A stretch of DNA of 64,000 bases, taken from assembly GCA_028285345.1 (NCBI GenBank), contig JANQPT010000014.1, positions 62,001 to 126,000 of the forward strand. Direction: 5' to 3'. The stretch comes from Planctomycetales bacterium (GTDB taxonomy: Bacteria > Planctomycetota > Planctomycetia > Planctomycetales > Planctomycetaceae). This document shows positions 9,406 to 17,872 of the stretch, piece after piece; the first letter of the stretch is position 1; every line of letters starts with the position of its first letter. Below the pieces are notes generated by a model. That model had not been told where the DNA came from, made no database searches, and saw only the letters and a program-made list of their open reading frames with translations. The position numbers and the translations under genes are program-made.

Positions 9406-10602
9406 ATGCCGATCAATCCACAGCAAGAGTTTCACAATCGCCTGCCGGCGGTCGATGAGAATGATCCCCAATACGTCACCGAGTTGGTGGATGCGCTGCT
9501 GGCCGCTGCGCAAGACGCCCGGGCGAGCGACGTCCATATTGTGCCGGGCCAAGAACAATTGGAGTTGAGTTGGCGCATTGACGGAGTTCTGCAACCGGTG
9601 ACGACTTTTCCGGCGGCAATTGGCCCCAGGGTGGCTGCGCGGCTGAAGGTCATGTCGAATCTGCTGACTTATCAAACGGATGTGCCGCAGGAGGGCCGGA
9701 TTCTTACCGCTGGTGAGTCTGAGATCCGGGTCAGCACGTTTCCTACGCTATTTGGAGAGAAGGTCGTGATTCGGCTGTTCGCCGGACCGGGAAAATACGA
9801 CCGGCTCGACAACCTCGGACTTCCCGCCGAGGTCTTGGAGGACATCTGTCGGCTCTTGGAAAAACGAGGAGGGGTGTTTGTCGTGGCCGGCCCTGCCGGA
9901 AGCGGCAAGACGACCACCAATTACGCATGCTTGCGTGAAATCATAGACAAATCAGCCGGTGCGCGCAGTCTCGTCAGTATGGAGGATCCGGTTGAGGTCG
10001 TCGTGCCGGGGGTTGCACAGTCTCAGGTCAATGCCGCCGCCGGATTTGATCTGACGGTTGGCTTGCGGTCGTTGATGCGCCAAGATCCGGAAGTCATCAT
10101 GGTCGGCGAAATTCGCGACCGCGAAGTGGCCAACACCGTCTTTGAAGCTTCGCTGACCGGCCAACTGGTGATCACCACGTTTCACGCGGGTTCAGCGGCC
10201 GAAGCGGTTAGCCGTCTGACCGACATGGGTATCGAGCCTTTTCTGTTGAAGAGTGGATTGCTGGCCATTGTGTCACAGCACCTTGTCCGCCGGCTCTGCG
10301 AGTGTTCGCAGGCGGGCAGGAATCGCGATGAGTCACTGGGGCTCTCCGTCGAACGTTTCCGTCACCCGGTCGGCTGCTCAGCGTGCCACGGGACCGGTTA
10401 TCGCGGCAGAATTGTGCTAGCTGAACTATTGAAAGGCGATTGCCCTCAACTTCATTCCGCGTTTTCCGGCGAACGGGACGCGCGGTCGATTGAAGAGACC
10501 GCCGTCGCCTCCGGAATGGTTTCCTGCCAGACTCGTGCTCTCGCGGCAGTCGAGGAGGGCGTGACGAGCCCTGCCGAGGTCCGTCGAGTCTTAGGTTGGT
10601 AG
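9406..10602 (+). CDS. gspE: GspE/PilB-family secretion ATPase, short form
   Basis: The product (398 residues from ATG 9406) is a type II secretion/type IV pilus ATPase. It has Walker A GPAGSGKT (162-169), the Asp box SMEDPVE (191-197), Walker B VIMVGEIRD (229-237), and the His box TTFHA (257-261). Four Cys at about 298, 300, 324 and 327 (CEC ... CSAC) match the zinc-binding insert of GspE. The N-terminal region that contacts GspL/PilC in full-size proteins is missing: the protein begins almost directly at the N2 domain (SDVHIVP). It powers pseudopilus assembly from the cytoplasm. It is the first gene of a plus-strand operon with three GspF-like genes and five prepilin-like genes. GTG 9364 is a less likely start. 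Confidence 0.93.
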   Translation: MPINPQQEFHNRLPAVDENDPQYVTELVDALLAAAQDARASDVHIVPGQEQLELSWRIDGVLQPVTTFPAAIGPRVAARLKVMSNLLTYQTDVPQEGRILTAGESEIRVSTFPTLFGEKVVIRLFAGPGKYDRLDNLGLPAEVLEDICRLLEKRGGVFVVAGPAGSGKTTTNYACLREIIDKSAGARSLVSMEDPVEVVVPGVAQSQVNAAAGFDLTVGLRSLMRQDPEVIMVGEIRDREVANTVFEASLTGQLVITTFHAGSAAEAVSRLTDMGIEPFLLKSGLLAIVSQHLVRRLCECSQAGRNRDESLGLSVERFRHPVGCSACHGTGYRGRIVLAELLKGDCPQLHSAFSGERDARSIEETAVASGMVSCQTRALAAVEEGVTSPAEVRRVLGW

Positions 10603-10685
10603 CAATGAATTGCGTTTTGAGTGCCCGCGGGTTGGCAGCCAGTCGCACTTTCGGTTGAGTAAGAGCATCAGGAATCAATCAACAC

Positions 10686-11759
10686 GTGGCGAATCACAAC
10701 GGTTCCCGTTTTCACACAGCGAAGCTCGAAGACATCGTCGCCCTCAACGACGAGATCTCGGCCCTGGTCCGCGCCGGTGTGCCGCTCGAGTTGGGGCTGC
10801 ACGAGTTGAGCCGCGATTTGCGCGGCAGTCTGGGGCGGCTTGCAGCAAGGTTGGGATCGCGGATGAGCAGCGGAGATTCGCTCCCTGAAGCGCTCGATGC
10901 TGAACAGAACGAGATTCCGCGTATGTACCGCGCCGTGGTTGAGGCGGGGCTAAAATCGGGCCGATTGCCTGCGGCGCTGGAGGCTGTGTCGCGACACGCG
11001 CAATCCCTGCAAGACCTTTATCGCCGCGTGACGCTGGCCTGTATCTATCCGTTGGTCATCTTCGTGGTTGGGTACGCGCTGTTTTTGATGATGCTGACCG
11101 AGGTGATTCCCCGTTTCGAGGAGATGTTGCGGGAATCGGGAATGCCGGTCGGGATCGCCCTGTCGGTCTTGCGCCCAATTGCGGAGACGATGCCGTTTTG
11201 GGGACCGGTAATTCCGCTGTTGGTGTTCGCGATTGTCGGATATTGGGTTTTGTTTCAGAAACGGAGCATGCTCCGCACCGGCCGTCCGTTATGGCTGTTT
11301 CGGCTGATTCCCTGGACCGGGGGAATCTCCCGCGCGCTGCAGATGGCCAATTTTAGCGAGTTGCTGGGCCTATTGACGGCGCAGCAGGTGCCGCTGCACA
11401 CCGGCATTCTGCTGGCAGCGGAGAGCACGGGGCATCGAGCGATGATTCGATCTGCGGAAGAGATTTCGCTGTTGATTCAATCGGGTGAAACTTTGGGAAC
11501 ATCGATCCGCCGGACTTCCTCATTTCCGGCGTATCTGTGTTGGATGATTCACGCCGGCGAGCAACAGCGAGACCTTCCCAAAGCCATGCAGCGTGCCGCC
11601 GCTGTCTACCGCGCCCGCGCTGAGGTCAAACTGGAGACAATGAAACTGCTGCTGCCGCTGATTACGGTCACACTCTTCGGCGGAGGCATTACGCTGCTAT
11701 ATGGACTGACGCTGTTTACGCCGCTTTCACATAGTCTTCGCGGACTCGGCGCCCCCTAA
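10686..11759 (+). CDS. GspF-type inner-membrane secretion protein (first of three)
   Basis: The 357-residue protein has the GspF layout: a helical cytoplasmic T2SSF domain (about 15-110, ALVRAGVPLELGLHEL, VEAGLKSGRLPAALE), a membrane segment near 120-140, another near 175-195, a second T2SSF domain (about 220-320, LLTAQQVPLHTGILLAAE, IHAGEQQRDLPKAM), and a final membrane segment near 325-345. GspF proteins anchor the ATPase to the membrane platform. I take GTG 10686 as start (VANHNGS); no ATG lies nearby before the conserved part. It follows GspE by 83 bases. Three such genes in a row is unusual, since most systems have one. Confidence 0.9.
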   Translation: MANHNGSRFHTAKLEDIVALNDEISALVRAGVPLELGLHELSRDLRGSLGRLAARLGSRMSSGDSLPEALDAEQNEIPRMYRAVVEAGLKSGRLPAALEAVSRHAQSLQDLYRRVTLACIYPLVIFVVGYALFLMMLTEVIPRFEEMLRESGMPVGIALSVLRPIAETMPFWGPVIPLLVFAIVGYWVLFQKRSMLRTGRPLWLFRLIPWTGGISRALQMANFSELLGLLTAQQVPLHTGILLAAESTGHRAMIRSAEEISLLIQSGETLGTSIRRTSSFPAYLCWMIHAGEQQRDLPKAMQRAAAVYRARAEVKLETMKLLLPLITVTLFGGGITLLYGLTLFTPLSHSLRGLGAP

Positions 11760-11836
11760 GACTTGCCCCGTTCAGGCGATCCCCGCAGTTTGATGAGATA
11801 TTTAACGAACGTTTTAGTTGTTTGAATCGACTTACC

Positions 11837-13045
11837 ATGCCCAGTTTTCGCTACACCGCAGTTGATGAATCGGGACGCGCCGTCTCCGAGACCTGCGCTG
11901 CGCAAGACCGGCAGGCTGCGCTCGAGCAACTGAGCCGTAAAGGGCTACGTGACGTTGTCCTCGTTGAAGTCGAACAGGGCCGGCAGCCGCAAAAACTGAG
12001 CAAGCCGTTTGAGCTGGGCGAAGATGATTATACGGCTGTTGCGGAGAATCTGGCGGAAATCGCCGCGGCCCAGCAGCCCTTGGCCGGCGGTCTGCGGGCG
12101 CTGGCGGAGGAGACTACCTCCCGGCGGCTGAAACGTGGTTTGATTCAGGTGGCGGACCAACTGGAAGCGGGCGCGCCGTTGGACGAGGTGCTTACAGCGA
12201 AACTTCCGGGATTTCCTCCCCATTTGGCCGGTTTGGTCCGAGCCGGTTTGCAAGCGGGGTGCCTCGATCGCGTGTTGCAGCAGTCACTGACCTATTCCAT
12301 GCGTTCGGCCGCGCTTCGGCGGCGCGTGAAGCTGTATGCCGCTTACCCGCTCATTCTAGCGGTATTGGTTGGTGCGCTTGTGGTGTGGGTGTTGTTCTAC
12401 ATCATTCCGCAATTTCAGAAGATCTTTCATGAGTTTGGAACAGCGACTCCCTGGCTGACCGGTGCGTTGTTCGCGGTGTGCGACCTTGTACGCGACCACA
12501 GCCTTCTGTTTGCCATAGGCGCCGCCGCAGTTGTGTTCGGTGGTGCCGGCCTGCTCTGGACATTCTGTGGCCGGGCGGGAATCCGGCGGTTTGTCTGCCG
12601 CATACCGCTGTTCGGGAACATGCTGCGCTCGGCGGCATTGATGGAGTACTGCCATTTGTTGGCGGTGTTGCTGGAGAGCCGTATGCCGTTGCCCGAAGCG
12701 CTGCGGTACGCCGCGGGGGGCGTCCACGATGCCGATCTGGCGGAGGCTTCGTTGCGGCTTGCAGACGAAGTGGCGGGAGGATCGCCATATGTCTGGACGC
12801 TGGGAACCTATCCGCAATTTCCCGCCGTGTTTCGCCAGTTCGTCAAATGGGGCGAGCGAAATCAGGCCTACCCGGATGCGCTTCACGCCATTGGAGACGT
12901 TTGCGAAGGACGGGCGAAGGTTTTGGCGCTGTTGTTTGTTTGGATGCTGGAGCCGTTGGTCATTATCTCAGTCGGAGTCGGCGCCGCTGTGGTGGTGCTG
13001 GCGTTGTTTGTGCCGTTGATCACGCTGTTGAATCAATTGTCCTAA
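11837..13045 (+). CDS. GspF-type inner-membrane secretion protein (second of three)
   Basis: At 402 residues this is the only one of the three with the usual full-length GspF N-terminus: MPSFRYTAVDESGRAVSETCAAQDRQAALEQL, typical of GspF/PilC. Two T2SSF domains follow (about 70-190 and 270-375), each ending in a membrane segment, with a further segment between them (about 170-190, 215-240, 375-395). The motif GLVRAGLQAGCLDRVL in the first domain and FVKWGERNQAYPDALHAI in the second are family signatures. ATG 11837 gives the canonical beginning; a TTG at 11822 is not needed. It lies 77 bases after the first GspF gene and is co-directional with the third. Confidence 0.92.
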   Translation: MPSFRYTAVDESGRAVSETCAAQDRQAALEQLSRKGLRDVVLVEVEQGRQPQKLSKPFELGEDDYTAVAENLAEIAAAQQPLAGGLRALAEETTSRRLKRGLIQVADQLEAGAPLDEVLTAKLPGFPPHLAGLVRAGLQAGCLDRVLQQSLTYSMRSAALRRRVKLYAAYPLILAVLVGALVVWVLFYIIPQFQKIFHEFGTATPWLTGALFAVCDLVRDHSLLFAIGAAAVVFGGAGLLWTFCGRAGIRRFVCRIPLFGNMLRSAALMEYCHLLAVLLESRMPLPEALRYAAGGVHDADLAEASLRLADEVAGGSPYVWTLGTYPQFPAVFRQFVKWGERNQAYPDALHAIGDVCEGRAKVLALLFVWMLEPLVIISVGVGAAVVVLALFVPLITLLNQLS

Positions 13046-13101
13046 CGGCGTGAATCCCGGAGTCTGCTCCGGGCCCAAGTCCCCAAAAGGAAACGTTTCA
13101 G

Positions 13102-14166
13102 ATGCCGGTTCAGTCGACCATCAAGACGAACATCATCGGAGGGTTGTCCTCCTCGCAATCGTCGTTGCTGTGGATGCTGGCCGTCGCCGCCGAAAAAGGA
13201 ACCCCGTTGGTCGAAGAGATCGATGCCCTGGCAGAAGACGCGCGGGGAGGGCAGCGTAAGCGGCTGCGCGACTTAGCCGATATGCTCCGCGCGGGCATTC
13301 CCCTCCCAGAAGCTGTGGAGAACGTGCCTGGTCTGTTTCCGCCGCAGGTCAGTTTTGCCGTCAGGACCGGCAGTGAGACCGGCCGGTTGGGGCCCGCGCT
13401 GCGGGCGGCGGCGGAGGGCCTCAGTTCCGCCTACGAAGAGGAGCAGAACGCCAACAAAATGTTTTTGTTCTACTGCGTCTTCCTGTTTTTGGTGCTGCTG
13501 TCGATTACTAATTTCTTGATGTACTACATCGTTCCCAAGTTCGAGGCGATATTTCGGGACCTCGGGGTCAATCTGCCGGAATCGACCGAGACCTTCTTCT
13601 CGATCTCTCGTCTCTACGTCAACTACTTCTTTCTCGCCACTCCGCTCATGTGCGGTGCGGTGCTCCTGTTCTTCTTCGTTTCCCTGTGGGGAATGTTCGG
13701 CGGGATGCGCTTCGTCGAAATTCCCCATTTTGTCATACGGCTCTTTCCCCGGTTGGAATCCGCGACGTTGCTACGGAATCTCTCGCTGGCGGTCGACTCC
13801 GGTCGGCCCATGGTCGACGCCATCTCATTGTCCGCCTATTACTATCCGCGTCCAACGCTGCGAGGAATCCTCGCCCAGATTGAAGTGGCCGTTCGCCATG
13901 CCGACGATTCCTTCGCGCAGTTGCAACAGCACCGGTTGATCACCCGATCTGAAGAGCTTCTGCTGCGCTCCGCAGAGCGTGTGGGCAATCTAAGTTGGGC
14001 CCTGAAGAACGTCGCCGACACGATCGAGCGGCGAAATTGGTATCGCTTCCGACTATTGGCTGAGTTCTTCAAGCCATTGGTGATCTTGGCGTTCGGGCTG
14101 TTAGTAATGTGTGTCACTGTCTGCATGTTTATGCCGTTGATACGGATGATCGACGTCCTCTCCTAG
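13102..14166 (+). CDS. GspF-type inner-membrane secretion protein (third of three)
   Basis: The 354-residue protein is GspF-like but lacks the N-terminal extension of the second paralogue. The first T2SSF domain runs about 20-115 (AEKGTPLVEEIDALAED, FAVRTGSETGRLGPALRAAAEGL), followed by membrane segments near 118-145 and 178-205, a second T2SSF domain (about 225-325, LAVDSGRPMVDAISLSA, LLRSAERVGNLSWALKNV), and a terminal membrane segment. An AAAAGGAAA sequence about 10-15 bases upstream serves as ribosome site for ATG 13102. Sequence divergence from the other two suggests distinct roles rather than a recent duplication, though this is only judged by eye. Confidence 0.9.
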   Translation: MPVQSTIKTNIIGGLSSSQSSLLWMLAVAAEKGTPLVEEIDALAEDARGGQRKRLRDLADMLRAGIPLPEAVENVPGLFPPQVSFAVRTGSETGRLGPALRAAAEGLSSAYEEEQNANKMFLFYCVFLFLVLLSITNFLMYYIVPKFEAIFRDLGVNLPESTETFFSISRLYVNYFFLATPLMCGAVLLFFFVSLWGMFGGMRFVEIPHFVIRLFPRLESATLLRNLSLAVDSGRPMVDAISLSAYYYPRPTLRGILAQIEVAVRHADDSFAQLQQHRLITRSEELLLRSAERVGNLSWALKNVADTIERRNWYRFRLLAEFFKPLVILAFGLLVMCVTVCMFMPLIRMIDVLS

Positions 14167-14195
14167 TCGTCTCCATTTCGAATTCGAAACACTTT

Positions 14196-14633
14196 ATGGG
14201 CTCCTTTGAAACAAACATTCGCTCTGGCAGCAATCGCGGCGGCTTCACGTTGGTGGAGTTGATCGTGGCGGGAGTACTGCTGGCGATGACGATGACGCTC
14301 AGCGTGCAGATGCTCTCCTCGGTGGCCCAGCAGAGGCGCCAAGCGCGACAGCGGCAGATCGCTACGGCTGAGGCCGCGAATCTGATGGAGCGGATTACCG
14401 CGCAGCCCTATGCCTCGATCACGCAAGATGCTCTGCAATCCTGGAAGCTTCCTGATGAATTGGATCGGCGTCTTCCCAACGCCGAGTTAGAGATCACCAC
14501 GGAAGAAACAACACAACCTCCGGCAGGAAAACGAATCCACGTAACAATCAGTTGGCGGAACTCCAAAGACGCTCCCGCCTTCACAATCGGCCTGACGGGA
14601 TGGATGTTTGATCAAGGGGAGGACGCAAAATGA
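14196..14633 (+). CDS. Type IV/II pseudopilin-like protein (GspI/GspH-like minor pseudopilin)
   Basis: The 145-residue protein has a class III signal: a short basic leader ending in Gly before FTLVELIVAGVLLAMTMTLSVQML. GspO/PilD prepilin peptidase would cut after that Gly and methylate the Phe. The Glu at mature position 5 is present. After the helix come a polar spine (AQQRRQARQRQIATAEAANLMERITAQPYASI), which resembles minor pseudopilins, and a small beta domain. The frame is open back to 14109, overlapping the GspF gene, but ATG 14196 gives the right leader length. It overlaps the next gene by 4 bases. I cannot separate GspI from GspH on this evidence. Confidence 0.85.
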   Translation: MGSFETNIRSGSNRGGFTLVELIVAGVLLAMTMTLSVQMLSSVAQQRRQARQRQIATAEAANLMERITAQPYASITQDALQSWKLPDELDRRLPNAELEITTEETTQPPAGKRIHVTISWRNSKDAPAFTIGLTGWMFDQGEDAK

Positions 14634-15169
14634 GAGAGCGGCGCGGCTTCACTCTCATGGAAGTGCTGACAGTCATCGCTACAACCAGTGTCGTGATGTC
14701 GGCTGGAGTTTGGACATTGCACAAACTCATGCGGACCGAACTCGGCGGGCGGCAGAGACTGGTGAACGCGGTCGCGTTCTCGCGGTTGTCGCAGCAATTC
14801 CGCTCAGATGTCCACGCTGCCGATCACGCCTCTGTTGGAAACCAGATGGACGATGCAGCGGAGAGGATTTCACTCCGCCTCGCGGAAGGTCGAACCGTGA
14901 CCTATCGGCAGGTGGAGGAAGTGGTCCTCCGCGAGGAATCTCAAGCGGGCCAATCGCTGCGACAGGAAGAGTACCGATTGCAGCCCGGTGCGAGCATTAA
15001 GTTCGACGTGCAGAATCGGCAGGGGAAAGACTGGGTGTTGATGTCGCTACGGTCGACGGCCGCTGCTGATCGTGCCGCGGACCAGCAGCAAGCGATTGTT
15101 GGCGATCACCCGCTGCGCGTTGAAGCCTGGCTGAACAAGGATCATCGCTTTGCGGAGGTCTCGCCATGA
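14630..15169 (+). CDS. Pseudopilin-like protein (GspJ-like)
   Basis: The protein is 179 residues. The leader is MRERRG followed by FTLMEVLTVIATTSVVMSAGVW, a prepilin-type N-terminus with Glu at position 5. A long polar helix and beta-rich domain follow (FRSDVHAADHASVG, RISLRLAEGRTVTYRQVEEVVLREE), as in GspJ/PulJ-type minor pseudopilins. Its start overlaps the stop of the upstream gene (ATGA) behind a GGGGAGG ribosome site, and its own end overlaps the next start by 4 bases. The three genes are clearly coupled and probably assemble as the tip complex of the pseudopilus; the tip role is inferred from GspHIJK systems. Confidence 0.85.
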   Translation: MRERRGFTLMEVLTVIATTSVVMSAGVWTLHKLMRTELGGRQRLVNAVAFSRLSQQFRSDVHAADHASVGNQMDDAAERISLRLAEGRTVTYRQVEEVVLREESQAGQSLRQEEYRLQPGASIKFDVQNRQGKDWVLMSLRSTAAADRAADQQQAIVGDHPLRVEAWLNKDHRFAEVSP

Positions 15170-15621
15170 TTGCCGTTCGTCCTGCTCCGTCGATTTCGCC
15201 GCGGAATCGCGCCGTCCGCTGCGGCGCGGTGTTGATCGTCGCGCTGATTTGCCTGACGTTGACGGCCGTCGTTTTCGCGTCGTTGCTGCGGTCGTCGATG
15301 GCACGCGCACAAATGTTGCGACAAGACGTCCGCGCCCAACAGGCCCACTGGCTGGCCGAGGCGGGGATTGAACGAGCCGCGGCAATGATGGCACACGACC
15401 CTGACTACACCGGCGAAGTTTGGCATGTCCCGGCCGCGGAATTGCCGAGTCACCACGATGCGGTCGTGACGATCGAAGTCAAACCGCACCGCGACGGACA
15501 ACAATCCATTCTGGTTATTGCCGATTATCCGGCCCAAGAGCACTTGCGGGTCCGCAGTAGAAAACAAATCACGTATCGCCACGAAACGCCAACTCCGGGT
15601 ACCCCGGAGAACGTGGAATAG
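15166..15621 (+). CDS. GspK/PilX-like minor pseudopilin
   Basis: The 151-residue protein has an N-terminal hydrophobic helix after a basic stretch (RCGAVLIVALICLTLTAVVFASLLR) and then RAQQAHWLAEAGIERAAAMM. The phrase LAEAGIERA is typical of PilX/GspK N-terminal regions. It lacks the Glu at position 5 found in its neighbours, as GspK proteins do. It is much shorter than GspK (about 300 residues), so the large inserted alpha domain is absent. A GGAGG site lies seven bases before ATG 15166. With the two preceding genes it forms a GspI-J-K-like set. Confidence 0.8.
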   Translation: MIAVRPAPSISPRNRAVRCGAVLIVALICLTLTAVVFASLLRSSMARAQMLRQDVRAQQAHWLAEAGIERAAAMMAHDPDYTGEVWHVPAAELPSHHDAVVTIEVKPHRDGQQSILVIADYPAQEHLRVRSRKQITYRHETPTPGTPENVE

Positions 15622-15635
15622 AGAGGAACACGCTC

Positions 15636-16574
15636 ATGAAACGACCACAGAGAATCGAAATGTCCACCCGACGTTGCGGGTTTACGCTGATCGAATTGCT
15701 GGTGGTGATTGCCATCATTGCGATTCTGATTGCCCTGTTACTGCCGGCTGTGCAGCAGGCGCGGGAAGCGGCACGGCGGACGCATTGCCGCAATAACCTG
15801 ATGCAATTGGGGCTGGCGCTGCAGAACTACGACATGTCGCACGAATGCCTGCCCCCCGGTGTGGTCAATGCCACCGGCCCGATCCGCAAAGCGGCCGAGG
15901 GATATCACGTGAGCTGGATGGTGCAGATTCTGCCGTACTTGGAGGAGCAGAACATCTACAAACACTGGAATTTCACCAAGAGCGTCTACGATGTGAGCAA
16001 CACGCCAGCGCGAATGCAGAGCGTGCCGGTGTTTCGCTGCCCATCGTCTACCTCGATTGAGGGCGACGCCAATTATGCAGGCTGCCATCATGACCGCGAG
16101 GCCCCCATCGACGTGGACAACAACGGCGTGCTGTTCCTCAACAGCAGCGTGCGCTATGAACAGATTACCGACGGCAGCATGCATACGATTTTCGTCGGCG
16201 AGCGGCCGGATGATCCCGCCGCAGGCCCGGCGATCGCCGGACTGGAGAACAACCCGCAAGCCCCGGTTGGCTGGGCGTCCGGCACCAATGCGACGTTGCG
16301 AAATGCGTCCGATATCAATCTCGCGATGGCGAATCGCGGCGGATTCGGTGCGCCGGCGGCTGCTCCCGCTGAGCCGGTACCGGCCGATCCTGCGTTTGAT
16401 CTCAAGACAAAAGTCGGCGGGTTTGGCAGTCATCATACCGGCGGCGCATTCTTTCTGTTTGGCGACGGCCACGTTAATTACTTGAGCGAGAATATTTCGC
16501 CGCAACTCTTTCGAAAGATGGGTCACCGCGCCGACGGTGAACTGGGCAATTCACTCGGCGGAATCCTTGATTGA
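15636..16574 (+). CDS. DUF1559 prepilin-type protein
   Basis: The 312-residue protein shows the standard DUF1559 plan: a leader ending CG, then FTLIELLVVIAIIAILIALLLPAVQQAREAARRTHC, a GspG/pilin-like helix, then a conserved soluble domain with NNLMQLGLALQNYD, LPPGVV, a Cys pair region (FRCPSS ... CHHD), and the C-terminal GGFGSHHTGGAFFLFGDGHVNYLSENI motif. DUF1559 proteins occur in tens to hundreds of copies in planctomycete genomes and are thought to be pilin-like or secreted. Lying 14 bases behind the pseudopilin genes, this copy may be the major pseudopilin of the machine, which is inference. GAGAGGA precedes ATG 15636; ATG 15660 is a possible alternative. Confidence 0.92.
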   Translation: MKRPQRIEMSTRRCGFTLIELLVVIAIIAILIALLLPAVQQAREAARRTHCRNNLMQLGLALQNYDMSHECLPPGVVNATGPIRKAAEGYHVSWMVQILPYLEEQNIYKHWNFTKSVYDVSNTPARMQSVPVFRCPSSTSIEGDANYAGCHHDREAPIDVDNNGVLFLNSSVRYEQITDGSMHTIFVGERPDDPAAGPAIAGLENNPQAPVGWASGTNATLRNASDINLAMANRGGFGAPAAAPAEPVPADPAFDLKTKVGGFGSHHTGGAFFLFGDGHVNYLSENISPQLFRKMGHRADGELGNSLGGILD

Positions 16575-16656
16575 CGAGCACTCAGATCAATCTACGGACA
16601 GTCCTTATGCATAGAATAAATCGGATACACTCGTCTACAGATTGGACGAAGATCTT

Positions 16657-17577
16657 ATGTATTCAACAGACAAAAGCCAATTAGCCGAGCAACAGCAAGC
16701 CAATCCGCGGGGATTCACGGTCGTGGAGTTTGTGGTGGTGCTTGCGATTATCGCGATTTTGATTTCACTGCTGTTGCCGGCGATTCTGCACGCGCGGGAC
16801 GCAGCGCGGCGCACGCATTGTCAAAACAACCTCAAACAAATCGTGCTGGCGATCCACAACTATTCGCTGAAGTACAAAGTCTTCCCGCCGGGCGTCGTCA
16901 ACGACGAGGGACCGATTCGCAACCTGCCGGATGGATACCATCACAACTGGATCGTCCAGATTTTGCCCGAGTTGGACGGCGCGCAGGTGACAACACTCAT
17001 GGACTTCACTTCAAGCGTCTACGCGCATCGAAACAGCCAATTCTTGCGGGTACGGGTTCCTTCATTGACCTGCCCGTCGAATTTGGCTCCCGACGGGACA
17101 GTGATGCAGCACAGCAGCTACGCCGCATGTCACAATGACCGCGAAGCGCCGATTGACAGCGATAATGTCGGCGTCTTCACGCTCAACAGCAGCACGCGGA
17201 CCGAATCGATCACCGACGGCATGTCCCACACCATCTTTCTCGGCGAGGTCCGATTGCCGAGTCCGGAGGTATTTGTGCATCGCACGGAGCGCGGTGCTGC
17301 GGGATTATTGGGCTGGTCTTCCGGAACCCGATCGACGCTCCGTAACGTCTCTGAGTTCAATCTCCCGGATACTTGGAACCAGAAGTTCGACATCAATAAT
17401 CCGACCTATGTCGGGGGCTTTGGCAGCTATCACGATGGCGGAGCCTATTTTGGTTGGGGCGACGGTTCGGTCCGATATCTCCGCGACACGGTCGACCCCA
17501 TGCTGCTGCGGAAATTTGCCCATCCGGCGGACGGGGAACTGTTGACTCCTCCGAGACCGCCAAGACGCCAGCCGTGA
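16657..17577 (+). CDS. DUF1559 prepilin-type protein (second copy)
   Basis: The 306-residue paralogue of the preceding gene shares the prepilin helix (FTVVEFVVVLAIIAILISLLLPAILHARDAARRTHC), the NNLKQIVLAIHNY block, FPPGVVNDEGPIRNLPDGYHHNWIVQILP, the short CHNDREAPIDSDN stretch and the GGFGSYHDGGAYFGWGDGSVRYL C-terminus. The two copies look clearly more alike to each other than a generic DUF1559 pair, for example in CH(H/N)DREAPID, suggesting local duplication. ATG 16657 is preceded by a weak GGACGAAG site; a TTG at 16642 is unlikely. It is the last gene of the operon and is followed by a strong terminator. Confidence 0.92.
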   Translation: MYSTDKSQLAEQQQANPRGFTVVEFVVVLAIIAILISLLLPAILHARDAARRTHCQNNLKQIVLAIHNYSLKYKVFPPGVVNDEGPIRNLPDGYHHNWIVQILPELDGAQVTTLMDFTSSVYAHRNSQFLRVRVPSLTCPSNLAPDGTVMQHSSYAACHNDREAPIDSDNVGVFTLNSSTRTESITDGMSHTIFLGEVRLPSPEVFVHRTERGAAGLLGWSSGTRSTLRNVSEFNLPDTWNQKFDINNPTYVGGFGSYHDGGAYFGWGDGSVRYLRDTVDPMLLRKFAHPADGELLTPPRPPRRQP

Positions 17578-17787
17578 TTCACGAAAAATTAACAATCCGG
17601 CTCCAAAAATGGCGTTTTCGGGCAAAATCTCCCGATTCACCGATTTCGACCGATCCCTGACGGGACGTTTGGGGTTAATAGAGAAGTATGACACTGCGCC
17701 CAGTGCCCACTGCGATCAGTCGACCTAAAACAGTAGTATGTAGGCCGCGGTCGATATCAGGCCGCGGAGCAAAGCTTGCCCGGATCG

Positions 17788-17820
17788 AAAGAGCCGCCTA
17801 GTCCTGCTAGGCGGCTCTTT
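17788..17820. terminator. Bidirectional rho-independent terminator
   Basis: A perfect 14-base stem, AAAGAGCCGCCTAG (17788-17801) with CTAGGCGGCTCTTT (17807-17820), closes on a 5-base TCCTG loop. It has T-runs on one end and A-runs on the other, so it can serve the secretion operon on the plus strand and the sulfatase gene on the minus strand. Confidence 0.9.
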
Positions 17821-17872
17821 CCGCGCTCATTGCCCCCCCGATGTCCGGCTCTCCCCCGGTACGGAATTGCCG

